Assembly (NCBI GenBank): GCA_018057825.1
Contig: JAGPCY010000051.1
Location: 1 to 59,479, forward strand
DNA from: Kofleriaceae bacterium
GTDB lineage: Bacteria > Myxococcota_A > Polyangia > Haliangiales > Haliangiaceae
Direction of reading: 5' to 3'
DNA: 59,479 nt
Every line of letters starts with the position of its first letter. The first letter of the stretch is position 1. Made by a program: the position numbers and the translations under genes. The notes under the pieces were generated by a model, which saw only the letters and a program-made list of their open reading frames with translations, was not told the DNA's origin and ran no database searches. Below, piece after piece: positions 40,468 to 54,946 of this stretch.

Positions 40468-42522
40468 TCACGGCGTGACGGTGACGATCAGCAGATCGTC
40501 GTCGAGGGGCGCGGCGCCGACGTGGGCGCGGACCGCGGCCAGCGCGGCCGCGCCGAGCTCGCCGCGTCCGCTGGTGGCCAGCTCGCGCAGGGTCCGCTGC
40601 AGCCGCCGCTCGCCCCAGGCTGCGCCGCTGGCGTCGCGGGCTCCGGCCACGCCATCGCTCGGCACGACCACCAGGTCGCTGGGCAAGAGCGGGTAGCTGG
40701 TCTCCGCGGCCCGCCAGTCGGGATCTCCCAGCGGCGCACCGCGTCCGACCAGGGCCACCAGCTCGGTGGCGCCGTCGCCGGCGCGCACCAGGTAGCCGCC
40801 GCGATGCCCGGAGACCGCGAAGACCACCCGCCGGCCGGCGCCGTCGGGTTCGACCACCGCCAGCGCCGCGGTGACGCGGTGGCGGCCGCCGTCGATGCCG
40901 CGCACCACGTGGTGGAGCCGCGTGAGCAGCTCGGTGGCGGTCGCGCTCGGGCCCGCCAGCCCGACCGCCGCCGCGCACGCGCCGACCACCGCCGCCGACA
41001 CCAGGGCGGCCGAGGTGCCCCGGCCCGCGACGTCGCCGACCAGGACGACCGGGCGACCGTCGGGCAGGGCGCCGGTGAACCAGAGATCGCCGGCGACCCG
41101 GGTCGCTGGCTGGTAGCTGATCGCGATCTCGACCCCACCGATCGCCAGGCGGCCGCTGGAGGCCCGGGCCTGGCGCACGGCGTCGGCTAGCTCGACCTCG
41201 CGGGTGAGCGCGGCCTGGGCGTCGATGGCCTGGTGCAGCTCGACCACGCTGTAGGCCCGCGCCACCGCCGGGCCGAAGGGCTCGAGGAGGGCGCGCGCGC
41301 CGTCGCGCAGGGTCCGGCCCTCGGCGACGTCGCCGACCACCAGCCCGACGAGCTGATCGCGCTCACACAGCGGCACCACCACGTCGCAGCCTTGGTCGGC
41401 CAGCCAGGCCAGGATCGCGCCGCGCTCCCGGCCCAGGCGCTCGCTGGCGAGATCGGCGAGGGCGAAGGGCCGGGCCATCCGCACCAGGAAGTCGCGCACC
41501 ACGGGCGGCGGCGTGTCGGTGGTGGCGCGCACCACGCGCGGGTGGTCGAGGACCGCGGTCGCCGACAGGAAGCCGAGCGCGGCCGCGGTGATCTGACGCT
41601 CGTCCTCGGCCAGGTCGAGCTCGGCGTGGAGGCGATCGAGCGCGCGCGCCTGATCGGTGCGCGGCCCTGGGGCCTCGGCCAGCTCGACGGTGCGACCGAG
41701 CGCGATCGTCGCGGCCGCGATCGCGCCGCCGGCCAGCGCCAGGATGAGCGGGCGATCGGTGGTCGCGACCAGCGCGACGAGCGCGAGGTACGCGGCGGCC
41801 AGGATCGCCGCCTCGAGGAGGGCGCCGCGGTCGAGGCCACGACGCCGCAGGACGTCGCCGCGGCTCATCGCGTACAGCGACAGCCCGGCGGCGGCCAGGC
41901 TCGGCACCCAGGAGAACGGATAGACCCCGAACCAGCCGTAGGTCAGGAAGACGTCGCTCACCGCGAGCACCGCGAGGACGCCCACCGCGCCGACCGCGCG
42001 CCGCGAGCCGGCGCCGACCAGCCGCGCCACCGGATCGCCGCGCCCGGCCCACAGGCCGTAGCCCACGCACACCGGGATCGCGGCGACGAACAGCCCGTAG
42101 AGCACGCCGGCCCGCGGGTAGGGCAGGCCCCACGGCGTCGGCGCCAGGTCGGCGACGACCCAATCGGTCGCGCCGCACATCGCCATCAGGCCGCCGTTGA
42201 CCACGAACGAGCCGATCAGCACGCGGCGATGCTCGTCGATCCGCCCGGCCACGCCGAGCAGCACCAGGAGCAGCCCCGAGCCGACCGCGGCCAGCGGCAT
42301 GAAGCCGGCCCGCGCCAGGGCCACGCTGGGCGCGCCATCGACGACGCTGGCGTTGAGCGCGGTCGTCAGCGCCCACGGCAGCGCGCACGCCCCGATCACG
42401 ATGAAGCCGAGGCGGACCGCGGCGTCACCGCGCGACAGCGCCGGCACGATCGCCAGGACCGCCAGGGCCAAGGCGAGCACCGCGAACGGGACCGCGACGA
42501 GCTGGAAGCCGAGTTCGACCAC
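40468..42522 (-). CDS. Membrane SpoIIE-type PP2C phosphatase with GAF-like region
   Basis: 684 aa. The N-terminal about 260 residues hold seven or eight hydrophobic helices (7TM-type sensor). A soluble GAF-like segment (about 300-430, with CDVVVPLCERDQLVGLVVG) and a short coiled region follow. The SpoIIE/RsbU phosphatase domain (about 470-684) has the metal motifs VLVGDVAGRGTSAAL, VPSDGVAGARD and DDDLLIVTV. Such proteins dephosphorylate anti-anti-sigma factors in partner-switching or other Ser/Thr phosphoproteins. Three Hanks kinases in the window are possible counterparts, but no STAS or RsbW gene is adjacent. It is convergent with the DUF3731 Hsp70 gene (18 nt apart). Confidence 0.9.
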   Translation of the reverse strand: MVELGFQLVAVPFAVLALALAVLAIVPALSRGDAAVRLGFIVIGACALPWALTTALNASVVDGAPSVALARAGFMPLAAVGSGLLLVLLGVAGRIDEHRRVLIGSFVVNGGLMAMCGATDWVVADLAPTPWGLPYPRAGVLYGLFVAAIPVCVGYGLWAGRGDPVARLVGAGSRRAVGAVGVLAVLAVSDVFLTYGWFGVYPFSWVPSLAAAGLSLYAMSRGDVLRRRGLDRGALLEAAILAAAYLALVALVATTDRPLILALAGGAIAAATIALGRTVELAEAPGPRTDQARALDRLHAELDLAEDERQITAAALGFLSATAVLDHPRVVRATTDTPPPVVRDFLVRMARPFALADLASERLGRERGAILAWLADQGCDVVVPLCERDQLVGLVVGDVAEGRTLRDGARALLEPFGPAVARAYSVVELHQAIDAQAALTREVELADAVRQARASSGRLAIGGVEIAISYQPATRVAGDLWFTGALPDGRPVVLVGDVAGRGTSAALVSAAVVGACAAAVGLAGPSATATELLTRLHHVVRGIDGGRHRVTAALAVVEPDGAGRRVVFAVSGHRGGYLVRAGDGATELVALVGRGAPLGDPDWRAAETSYPLLPSDLVVVPSDGVAGARDASGAAWGERRLQRTLRELATSGRGELGAAALAAVRAHVGAAPLDDDLLIVTVTP

Positions 42523-42606
42523 CCACGGGGGAGCCTACTCCGCGCCTGCGCCCAGCGAAACGCCGACCCGCCGACCCCGGCGGCGACGGCGCCATGGTAC
42601 CTTGGG

Positions 42607-43293
42607 ATGTCCGTGTCCCGTCGCGCCGCTCGCATCCGCGCCGCTCTGGCGGCCACCGTCAGGCCGGTCGGCGCCGATCTGTTCGTGTGCCAGACCCGCG
42701 ACGTGTCCAACGTCGGCTGCTTCCTCGACACCGCGTTGCCGCTCGAGCCTGGCACCCAGGTCCAGATCACGATCTTCGATCGGACGCGGGGCGCGCCGGT
42801 CGAGATCGACGGCGAGGTCACCCGGGCCCTGACCGGCCCCCACCCCGGCCTGGGCGTCCGCCTGTACGACCCGCCCGACGAGTGGAAAGTCATGGTCGCG
42901 GTCCTGGCCCACGCCGCGCCGGCCAACGACAAGCCGGCCCGCCGGCTCCGCGTGCTGGTGGTCGGCGACGAGCGGCGCCAGCGCGGCGCCCTGGCGCTCT
43001 ACGTCACCAGCGGCTGGGACGTCCAGTTCGCCACCGATCTCGACGGCACCGTCGAGGCCCTGCGCAGCGTCCATCTCGACGCCGTCATCGCCGAGCACGA
43101 CGTCGCCGACGGCCGGTGGCAACCGGTCCTGACCGAGGCCCGGCGGATGCAGCCGGGGTCGCGCCGCATCGTGCGCGGCGCCCTGGCCGGCCCCGCGCCC
43201 GCCACCCCCCTGGTCCACCGCTTCGTCGATCGCGACGCCGGGCTCGACGCCCTGCTCGACGCCCTGACCGCCGATCTCGGCGTCGGCGGGTGA
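42607..43293 (+). CDS. PilZ-domain protein with degenerate receiver-like C-terminus
   Basis: 228 aa from ATG 42607. Residues about 8-95 form a PilZ-like beta barrel: RIRAALAATVRPVG, TRDVSNVGCFLDTALPL, VEIDGEVTRAL and GLGVRLYDPP. The classical RxxxR and DxSxxG c-di-GMP motifs are partly present (DVSNVG; the Arg pair is uncertain). Residues about 110-228 resemble a receiver fold (LRVLVVGDERRQRGALALYV, DAVIAEHDV) but lack a clear phospho-acceptor Asp. It is probably a c-di-GMP or protein-interaction adaptor in motility or development. It stands 88 nt before the next kinase gene. Confidence 0.8.
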   Translation: MSVSRRAARIRAALAATVRPVGADLFVCQTRDVSNVGCFLDTALPLEPGTQVQITIFDRTRGAPVEIDGEVTRALTGPHPGLGVRLYDPPDEWKVMVAVLAHAAPANDKPARRLRVLVVGDERRQRGALALYVTSGWDVQFATDLDGTVEALRSVHLDAVIAEHDVADGRWQPVLTEARRMQPGSRRIVRGALAGPAPATPLVHRFVDRDAGLDALLDALTADLGVGG

Positions 43294-43381
43294 CCGCGGC
43301 GAGGGCGCCCGACCACGGCGCAACCAGCGACCGTCGGCCCGCGCGCCGCCGGGGTGCGAGGCTGGGCGCCGCGGTGCTACG

Positions 43382-45403
<2,022 letters not shown>

Positions 45404-46399
45404 TCACCGCGCCGGCAGGACCAGCGGCTGCCATCGCAGCTCGCGGCCGTCGGCGACGATCGCGGTGGCGCTGGCGGGCAGGTGGACGCCGTCGGCCCGG
45501 TAGCGCACCACCGGATCGAGGGTGCCAGCGGCGATGCTGTCGACGCTCGGGCCGCGGTCGAGGTCGGCCACCACCGGCGCGCCGTCGAGCGGCGCGTGGA
45601 TCACCAGCGCCACCGGCGCGACCGCCGGGGTCAGGGCCGGATCGCCGGCGTGGACGCCGCCGGCCATCCGATCGCCGGCCCCGCCCTGGGGCGCCCGCGG
45701 GCTCACCAGGATCACCGGGCGCTCGGCGGCGCGCGCGGTGGCCGCCGCGATCACCGCGGTCGCGTCGGCCAGCTCGTGGGCGCAGCCCTCGTCGCCGGCG
45801 GCCAGCCGGGCTCGGTGGCCGGCGCCCGGGAGGGTCGCGATCACCGCCGGACCGGCGTCGAGCACCCGCACGGCCGCGCCGTCGACGATCGCGGCGCCCC
45901 CCGCCGCCAGCCCGGCGACCGCCGCGCGGTGAGCCGGAAAGGCCTCGGCTTCGCCCGGCACCGCGACCGTGAGCCAGCGCGGATCGACCACCGCGCCCAG
46001 GGCCGCGGTCAGCTCGGCCTCGGAGGTGCCCATGCCGCCGACGGTCACGACCACCTCGATCTGGGCCGCCGCCAGGGCCGCGCGCAGCCGCGGCTCGGCG
46101 ACCCCGCGGGCCTCGGCGACCGCCGCCAAGCGTAGCTCGCCGCCCGCGCTGGTCAGGCCGAGGGGCGTCGGGGTCCAGCGCCGGTCGCCGACCGTCACCT
46201 CCGCCGACGCCGGCGCCGGCAGCGCCGCGCAGCGCCACGGCGCGCGGATCGCCTCAGCCTCGGTCAGGGCACCGACCAGGGCCGCGGCAGCGGTCGCCCC
46301 GGCGTGGTCGCTGGTCGGCGCGCCGCGTCCACAGGCCACCATCAACCCGGCCAGGGCGACCGCTGGCGCCCCGCACCTCGACGCACCGCGCGAGGTCAC
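45404..46399 (-). CDS. Lipoprotein, possible degenerate metallophosphoesterase-like fold
   Basis: 331 aa from GTG 46399. The signal peptide ends in lipobox LMVAC. I do not recognise the family with confidence. The order of strands (EVVVTVGGMGTSEAEL, WLTVAVPGEAEAF, AAIVDGAAVRVLDAG, PVILVSPRAPQGG) resembles calcineurin-type phosphoesterases with GxxD/GNHD/H ligands replaced, so it would be non-catalytic. The start overlaps the LysM gene stop (GTGA, 46396-46399), placing it third in the kinase-LysM-lipoprotein operon, where it may act in the envelope. Confidence 0.7.
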   Translation of the reverse strand: MTSRGASRCGAPAVALAGLMVACGRGAPTSDHAGATAAAALVGALTEAEAIRAPWRCAALPAPASAEVTVGDRRWTPTPLGLTSAGGELRLAAVAEARGVAEPRLRAALAAAQIEVVVTVGGMGTSEAELTAALGAVVDPRWLTVAVPGEAEAFPAHRAAVAGLAAGGAAIVDGAAVRVLDAGPAVIATLPGAGHRARLAAGDEGCAHELADATAVIAAATARAAERPVILVSPRAPQGGAGDRMAGGVHAGDPALTPAVAPVALVIHAPLDGAPVVADLDRGPSVDSIAAGTLDPVVRYRADGVHLPASATAIVADGRELRWQPLVLPAR

Positions 46400-47312
46400 G
46401 GCGCGGCGTCACTGACCTGGCCGCCCGAGCGCTGCCACACCGCGGTCACCCGCGGCGAGAACCGGTAGGCCGACATCGTGGTCTTGGGGCGCCGCTCGAG
46501 GACCCGGGTGAAGGCCGCGCGCGCCGAGTCGTCGTCGTCGAGCGCGACGTAGGCCGCGCCCAGGAGCTGACCCAGCTCGGCGGCGCGCGCGCCGTCGATG
46601 AAGTCGAGCTCGACCGCGATCAGCTCGCGCTTGACCTCGGCGTAGGCCCCGGCGCGCCAGGCGGCGCGGGCGCGCGGCAGGACCCGGGTCGCCAGCTCGG
46701 TCATCTCCTCGCGCTTGTGGGTGCGGGCCTTGGACTCAGCGTCGATCGGCGGCATCGCCGAGGCCCGGACCTTGACGTGGTTGATCGGCACGACGATCGA
46801 CTCGCCGGCGGCCAGGGCGTCGCGGTCGAGGAAGTTGTAGCCGCGCAGGAGCTTGGCGTTGTCGCTCGCGCCGAAATACGCCGCAGCGATGTCGGCCAGG
46901 GACTCCGGCCCGGCCGCGGTGTGGACGACGTGGAACGGGATCGTGAGCGGCGCCCCGGCCGCCAGGCTGTCGTCGACCGCCAGGCCGTTGAAGGTCGCCA
47001 GGTAGCGGGCGCGGCGGCGGTCGCCCAGGTACGTCTGGGCCAGCCCGTCGAGGGTGTCGCCGACCGCCGCGGTCACGGTGCGCGACACCGGGATGCGGAT
47101 CTTCTCGCCCGGCTTGAGGGGCCGCGGGTGATCGAGCTTGTTGGCGACCAGGATGAAGACCGCGTGGTTGCGATCGCCGTAGTACTCGGCGGCCAAGAGC
47201 GCGAAGGTGTCGCCGGGCCGGACCTTGTACGTGACGTAGTCGCGGTCGGCCTGGGCCGCGCCGGCTAGCACCGCCACCAGGAACAGAGCGCGTAGGGCGG
47301 TCATCGGCAGGG

Positions 47313-47316
<4 letters not shown>
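46396..47316 (-). CDS. Secreted LysM-repeat protein
   Basis: 306 aa from ATG 47316, preceded by AAGGAGG with 6-nt spacing. A signal peptide cleaves near AGAAQA. Three LysM-like modules follow: YKVRPGDTFALLAAEYYGD ending LKPGEKIRIP, a second with VGDTLDGLAQTYLGD, and a third ending GESIVVP. The C-terminal about 110 residues are helical and TPR-like. LysM binds peptidoglycan, so this is probably a periplasmic cell-wall protein. The ATG overlaps the stop of the upstream kinase (ATGA, 47313-47316) and its own stop overlaps the next gene, giving tight coupling. Confidence 0.92.
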
Positions 47317-48659
<1,343 letters not shown>

Positions 48660-48707
48660 CGTCGGCGCAGTGTACACCGGTCGGCGGCGCGCCGGGGCCG
48701 ACGGCGC

Positions 48708-50375
48708 TCAGCAGCCGAGGATCGTCGGATCCTGGGCCACCGCCAGGACCCAGGCCCGATCGATCTTGGCGTGCCACGTGCCGGTCACGCACTGCGGCGG
48801 CGTCAGGTCGGCGTCGGGAGGAGGCGAGGTCCCCGGGGCCGGGATGTTGTAGGAATTGACGCCGGCCACACACAGGCCGGTCCACGGGGTCTGGCCGACG
48901 AACACCGGCCCACCCGAGTCGCCCTGGCACACGATCGCGGTCAGATCGTCGCGGCCGTCGATCACCGGCACGCCGCGCTGGCTGAAGTGCCAGCCGACGA
49001 CCTCGCTCACGGTGTGTTGCCCGAAGTGCAGGTGGTTGCCGCCGGGGTGGGCGAAGGAGCGTCCCCACCCCGCGGTGGTGAGGCCGCCGACCGGCGCCTG
49101 GCTGTCGCGCACCGCCGCCCGCGGACCGTCGAGCGGCGCGTCGAGACGCACCACCGCTAGATCGGGGGCCCACCACGACACCGGCCCGGCGTACTGGGCG
49201 AGCGAGTAGCCGGGGTAGAGGACGTAGCGGCCGGTGACCAGGAGCTGGCCCGGTCGCCCGACGTAGGCGATCGCTGCGCTGGTGCCGCAGTGCGCGGCGG
49301 TCAGGAGCGTGCGGGCGCCGATCAGGGTGCCGCTGCACACCTGCCCGGTCGACGCTTGGACCTGGTACACCCCTCCCAGGCTCGCGACCACCAGGGACGA
49401 GGTCGCGGGCGTGCCGAACTCGACCCCGTCGACCGCCATCCGCCAGCTCTTGGTGTGGGCCCCGACCGCGTTCGCCGTCACCGTCATGGTGAACGGGTAG
49501 GTGCCGCCCGGACCGACGTCGTAGAGCATCGTCTTCGTCGAGCCATCGTCGCCGCGCAAGGTGTAGCGACCGGCGCGCCAGGTGGTCGTGCCGGTGTTGG
49601 TCATCCGCACCACCGTCTCGGCCGATTCGCCCAGGACCAGCGTCCGGCGTAGGTCGGTCGTGCCGGTGGCGCCGTCGAAGCCGCCGCTGGCGCAGCTCAC
49701 CGTGCGCGGCGACCAGAACAGATCGGTGCCAGCGCCGACCGCGCGGGCCCGCACGGCGTGGCTGCCGATCATCGTCGACGCGTAGGTCCAGGTGAAGCCG
49801 GCGTAGCCGCCGCCGAACCCCGCGGCGGCGACGTCAGGGCGGAACTGGTTGGCCAGCACCGTGGCCGCCAGCGCGCCGTCGACGAAGAGCTGCACCTGTT
49901 GTGAGCTGTTCGGTTGCTCCGGCGAGTAGACCCAGCCGGTGGCGCGGGTGCAGTTGGCGTCGTCGAGGAAGCCGAAGTAGTTGATGGCCGGCGCGGCGCA
50001 CGAGATCGTCTTCGGCGACCAGAACAGATCCGTGCCGGCGCCGACCGCGCGGGCGCGCACGCTGTGCGTGCCGTAGTACGGCGCCGGGTACGTCCAGGTG
50101 AAGCCGTAGTAGCCGGTGCCGAAGCCGGCGGCGGCGACGTCGGGGCGGAACTGGTTGGCGACCACCGTCGTCGCCAGGGCGCCGTCGACGTAGATCTGCA
50201 CCTGCTGCGCGGTCGCGGTCTGCTCCGGCGAGTAGACCCAGCCAGTGGCGCGGGTGCAGTCGGCGTCGTCGAGGAAGCCGAAGTAGTTGATGGCCTGGGC
50301 CTCGGCGCGCGACGGCGCGACGAGACCGACGAACAGGAGCAAGACCCAGAACACAGGACGCAGGGTGAGACGCAC
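48708..50375 (-). CDS. Secreted trypsin-like serine protease with duplicated N-terminal domain
   Basis: 555 aa from GTG 50375 with GGAGG five to six bases upstream. The signal peptide cleaves near RAEAQA. Two near-identical about 95-residue modules ([50 protein letters not shown]) come first, then an NBR1-type Ig-like domain ([21 protein letters not shown]). The S1 protease domain (about 325-555) has a complete triad: [23 protein letters not shown] and QGDSGGP. It is probably an exported predatory or nutritional protease. The open frame running on to 52.6 kb is a shadow of clpP/clpX. Confidence 0.92.
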   Translation of the reverse strand: MRLTLRPVFWVLLLFVGLVAPSRAEAQAINYFGFLDDADCTRATGWVYSPEQTATAQQVQIYVDGALATTVVANQFRPDVAAAGFGTGYYGFTWTYPAPYYGTHSVRARAVGAGTDLFWSPKTISCAAPAINYFGFLDDANCTRATGWVYSPEQPNSSQQVQLFVDGALAATVLANQFRPDVAAAGFGGGYAGFTWTYASTMIGSHAVRARAVGAGTDLFWSPRTVSCASGGFDGATGTTDLRRTLVLGESAETVVRMTNTGTTTWRAGRYTLRGDDGSTKTMLYDVGPGGTYPFTMTVTANAVGAHTKSWRMAVDGVEFGTPATSSLVVASLGGVYQVQASTGQVCSGTLIGARTLLTAAHCGTSAAIAYVGRPGQLLVTGRYVLYPGYSLAQYAGPVSWWAPDLAVVRLDAPLDGPRAAVRDSQAPVGGLTTAGWGRSFAHPGGNHLHFGQHTVSEVVGWHFSQRGVPVIDGRDDLTAIVCQGDSGGPVFVGQTPWTGLCVAGVNSYNIPAPGTSPPPDADLTPPQCVTGTWHAKIDRAWVLAVAQDPTILGC

Positions 50376-50455
50376 GAAGACCTCCGGACCGGGGTAGGGG
50401 GCCGAGCCTACGTCATCGGTCCGCGACCCACCCGAAAGGCCAGGCCAGCCGTGCG

Positions 50456-50484
50456 TTGCGCCCCGGCCGGTCGCCCCGTACAGT
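50456..50484 (+). promoter_or_regulatory. clpP promoter, probably leaderless
   Basis: TTGCGC (50456-50461) and TACAGT (50479-50484) are 17 bases apart. The ATG of clpP is only 8 bases beyond the -10 element, so the message would start at or within two bases of the ATG. No ribosome site lies in between. Confidence 0.5.
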
Positions 50485-50492
50485 CGGGGCAC

Positions 50493-51107
50493 ATGGACAT
50501 CAAGAACTACCTGATCCCGACGGTCATCGAGCAGACCCACCGCGGCGAGCGCGGCTGGGACATCTTCTCGCGGCTGCTCAAGGAGCGGATCATCTTCTTG
50601 GGCTCGGCGATCAACGACGACGTCGCCAACGTCGTCATCGCCCAGCTCCTGTTCTTGGAGTCCGAGGACCCCGACAAGGACATCATGATCTACATCAACT
50701 CGCCGGGCGGTCACGTCACGGCGGGCATGGCGATCTACGACACCATGCAGTGGGTCCGGTGTGACGTCGCCACCGTCTGCATGGGCCAGGCCGCGTCGAT
50801 GGGCGCGTTCCTCCTGGCCGCCGGCGCCAAGGGCAAGCGCTACGCCCTGCCGCACGCCCGGGTGATGATCCACCAGCCGCTGGCCGGCTTTCAGGGGCAG
50901 GTCACCGAGATCGAGATCCACGCCCGCGAGCTCCTGAAGACCCGCGAGACCTTGAACCGCCTGCTGGCCAAGAACACCGGCCAGCCGATCGAGAAGATCC
51001 AGGCCGACACGGAGCGCGACTACTTCATGAGCTCCGAGGCGGCCAAGGAGTACGGCTTGATCGACGAGGTCTTCGTCCGCAAGCCCGAGGGCAAGGACAG
51101 CAAGTAG
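50493..51107 (+). CDS. clpP: ATP-dependent Clp protease proteolytic subunit
   Basis: 204 aa, standard ClpP length. Catalytic Ser in [11 protein letters not shown], His in [10 protein letters not shown] and Asp in [11 protein letters not shown]-type position (here [10 protein letters not shown]); the handle [20 protein letters not shown] is present. It forms the tetradecameric cytoplasmic peptidase chamber used by ClpX. It is immediately upstream of clpX (6-nt gap). There is no tig gene upstream, unlike in E. coli; the protease gene is divergent instead. Confidence 0.98.
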   Translation: MDIKNYLIPTVIEQTHRGERGWDIFSRLLKERIIFLGSAINDDVANVVIAQLLFLESEDPDKDIMIYINSPGGHVTAGMAIYDTMQWVRCDVATVCMGQAASMGAFLLAAGAKGKRYALPHARVMIHQPLAGFQGQVTEIEIHARELLKTRETLNRLLAKNTGQPIEKIQADTERDYFMSSEAAKEYGLIDEVFVRKPEGKDSK

Positions 51108-51113
51108 GGCGGC

Positions 51114-52361
<1,248 letters not shown>

Positions 52362-52368
52362 GTTGCTT

Positions 52369-53262
52369 GGAGGGTTTTTCGAAAAAACCCTCCCCCAGCA
52401 TTCGCTGGGGCCCCCTCCCAAAACGATCCGACCTGGTCTCGGGCACCAGCGATCGGTGTGAGCCGCGGTGGTGGGGCGTGAGGGTCGACGTTCAGCCGCT
52501 GTCTGCTTCAGCGCGGGTGGTTGGTGTCCTCGGACAGACCCTCCCCCAGCATTCGCGAGAGCAGCGAACGGCTTGCATGCCGTCGCGAGGCGCGGACGTG
52601 TGAGGCAGATCCGGGCGCACGCCCGAAGCGCAGTGAGGAGTGTAGTCAACTACACGACGAGCGAGCATCGGACGTACGGCCGGAGGTGCCCACACGGCCG
52701 CGTCGCAGCAGGCATGCAAGCCGTTCGTTGCTCTAGGCCCCCCTCCCAAAACGTCCGGATCGCGGGATCGCCGCCGTCGGTGTGACCGGTGGTGGTGGGG
52801 CGTGAGGGTCGACGTTCAGCCGCTGTCTGCTTCAGCGCGGGTGGTTGGTGACCTCGGACAGACCCTCCCCCAGCATTCGCGAGAGCAGCGAACGGCTTGC
52901 ATGCCGTCGCGAGGCGCGGACGTGTGAGGCAGATCCGGGCGCACGCCCGGAGCGCAGTGAGGAGTGTAGTCAACTACACGACGAGCGAGCATCGGACGTA
53001 CGGCCGGAGGTGCCCACACGGCCGCGTCGCAGCAGGCATGCAAGCTGTTCGTTGCTCTAGGGCCCCCTCCCAAAACGATCCGACCTGGTCTCGGACACCG
53101 GCGATCGGTGTGACCGGTGGTGGTGGGGCGTGGGGGTCGGCGTTCAGCCGCTGTCTGCTTCAGCGCGGGTGGTTGGTGTCCTCCGACAAGACCCTCCCCC
53201 AGCATTCGCGAGAGCAGCGAACGGCTTGCATGCCGTCGCGAGACGACGTGCGTCAGCGCGGG
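52369..53262. repeat. Tandem hairpin repeats with nested inverted-repeat element
   Basis: A first short unit (52369-52410) has GGAGGGTTTTT/AAAAACCCTCC and CCCAGC-ATTC-GCTGGG stems. Then come two about 325-329-bp units (from about 52411 and 52740) and a truncated third (about 53064-53262). In the longer units the CCCAGCATTCG stem is split by about 180 bp bounded by 24-base inverted repeats (GAGAGCAGCGAACGGCTTGC and its near-perfect complement, 52555-52579 and 52710-52734). A GTGTAGT-CA-ACTACAC hairpin lies inside. No gene is supported between 52362 and 53349. Confidence 0.85.
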
Positions 53263-53349
53263 TGGTTGGGTGGGGGCGCTGGGCGATCGCCACGATGGAA
53301 GGGGTTGGTGACGTTGCGACGACGGAAGGACGCGCGGCATCGTGTCGAC

Positions 53350-53817
53350 ATGCCGAAGATCGACCTCGCCACCGCGCCCCACGGTCAGGGGACGCGCTAT
53401 CCCGAACCCCACGCTGGACCGTGTCGCGACCGCACCTGGGTCCGGCTGGGTGACGCGGTGGGCCTGACCCAGTTTGGCGCCAACCTGGTGACGCTGCCGC
53501 CGGGGGCCTGGTCGAGTCAGCGCCACTGGCACGCCAGCGAGGATGAGCTCGTCTTCGTCGTGGCCGGCGAGCTGGTACTCGTGACCGACGGCGGCGAGCA
53601 GGTGCTACGAGCGGGCGACGCGGCGGGCTTCCCGGCCGGGGGGCGCGACGGCCATCATCTCCAGAATCGCTCAGCGGCGGACGCGCAGTTCCTGGTCATC
53701 GGCACCCGCACCGAGGACGACTGGGGTGAGTACCCAGACATCGACATGGCCTTTCGCCGCGTCCCAGGTGGTGGCGCCGCCTTCCTTCACAAGGACGGCC
53801 GGCCCTACGGGACATGA
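53350..53817 (+). CDS. Cupin-domain protein
   Basis: 155 aa from ATG 53350; upstream frame extension is repeat DNA. A single cupin barrel carries metal ligands in motif 1, RHWHASEDELVFVVAGE (His, His, Glu), and motif 2, AGDAAGFPAGGRDGHHLQN (His). This subfamily of small cupins includes sugar-binding and transcription-linked proteins; the ligand is unknown. It stands alone downstream of the repeat block and appears complete. Confidence 0.88.
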   Translation: MPKIDLATAPHGQGTRYPEPHAGPCRDRTWVRLGDAVGLTQFGANLVTLPPGAWSSQRHWHASEDELVFVVAGELVLVTDGGEQVLRAGDAAGFPAGGRDGHHLQNRSAADAQFLVIGTRTEDDWGEYPDIDMAFRRVPGGGAAFLHKDGRPYGT

Positions 53818-53872
53818 GGCGCGCGGCATGAGATGGCAGGCGGGGGTCAGTCGATCTCTGATACAGTGAGGC

Positions 53873-54472
53873 GTGTTCCGCAATACGGTCTTTGCCCTCG
53901 CGGTTCTCGCCTCGACGCCTGTCTATGCACAGCCCGGGACCGCGCCGGGGCCCGAACCGACTCCGGTTCAGCCGCCGCCTCCTGCGGCCATGGTGGTGGC
54001 GCCGGCGCCAGCCCCTCCGCCGGCACCGGGCGGGCGGTCGCCATCGGTCGGGCTCGGGCTGGCGATCGCCGGGACCATCGTGCCGGTGGTCGGCTTCGGG
54101 ATCGGCCTGGGCATCGACGACGACGACGTCTCGTCGCGAGTGGTGATCGTCTCGACGGTCAGTGGCCTGGTGTTGCCCTCGCTCGGCCTCATCTACGCCG
54201 GGCAGAAGCGCTCGCTCGGCCAGTACCCGCGGGTCGCCGCGCTGGGCGCGCTGGTCCTCGGCGCCCTCCTCGATGGGCTCGGGAACTCCAGCGAGGCTGG
54301 GACGTGGTACGGCATCACCGGCGCGCTCTACGGTCTCGGGTCGGCCATCGATATCGCGATGACGCCGGCTGCCGTTCGTCGCTACAACGCTCGGCGCGCT
54401 GGAGGCGGCGTCACGGTGATGCCGATGGTGGTCCACGGCGGCGGCGGCCTCGCCGTCGGCGGCGCGCTGTAG
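53873..54472 (+). CDS. Small Pro-rich membrane protein
   Basis: 199 aa from GTG 53873. The signal peptide cleaves near VYAQP, followed by a Pro/Ala-rich stretch of about 40 residues. Three to four hydrophobic segments follow (VGLGLAIAGTIVPVVGFGIG, VVIVSTVSGLVLPSLGLIY, AALGALVLGALLDGLG, YGITGALYGLGSAIDIA), then a Gly-rich tail. Proteins of this layout are frequent and uncharacterised in myxobacteria. No neighbours give a role. Confidence 0.75.
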   Translation: MFRNTVFALAVLASTPVYAQPGTAPGPEPTPVQPPPPAAMVVAPAPAPPPAPGGRSPSVGLGLAIAGTIVPVVGFGIGLGIDDDDVSSRVVIVSTVSGLVLPSLGLIYAGQKRSLGQYPRVAALGALVLGALLDGLGNSSEAGTWYGITGALYGLGSAIDIAMTPAAVRRYNARRAGGGVTVMPMVVHGGGGLAVGGAL

Positions 54473-54946
54473 CGGCCGCCGCTGCGCTCGGGCTGGGTGG
54501 AGCGCGCCGCGCGTTCGGCGGTTCTCTCGAGGTCGGCGAGCGCCATCGTGTCCGGCCGGCCGGACATGGGGCGGCGGGGTGGCTGTCCGGGTTTGTCCGA
54601 ACTTCGGACGAAACCGGACGCGGTGTCCGAAATCCGGCCACGGCCGAGTGAGGTAACGCGGGCTTGCGGCTGGCACGCCGCCTGCTTTACCTCGTGAGGT
54701 CGGACGGGTGGCCGTCGGACGGACGGGACGGTGGGACGGTGGGACGGAGGAGGAACGGAGGAGCGGAGGGGGGAGGAGCGGAGGGGGGGGGACAAGGGGA
54801 GGAGAGTTGGCGGGGCGCGGGTGTCGCGGTGGTCGTGGCGTGGGGCAGGTGGTCGAGTGAGTTTCTGGGCTCGGGGCGGTGCGCGGGCGCGTGGCCGAAG
54901 GCGCGCGTCGGTTCTCTGACAATTGAAGCGTGAAGGTGGCGGCCGG
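54473..54946. other. 474-nt intergenic region with G/A-rich tract
   Basis: No gene is seen between two convergent genes. It contains a palindromic stretch with TCCGAA/TTCGGA elements near 54590-54630. A strongly purine-biased tract follows (about 54705-54835; runs of GGACGG, GGAGGA and nine consecutive G), which could form a triplex or G-quadruplex and block converging transcription. Confidence 0.6.

Noticed and set aside
52369-53262. CRISPR array
   Set aside because: Units of about 325 bp with internal inverted repeats and no short unique spacers; no cas genes.
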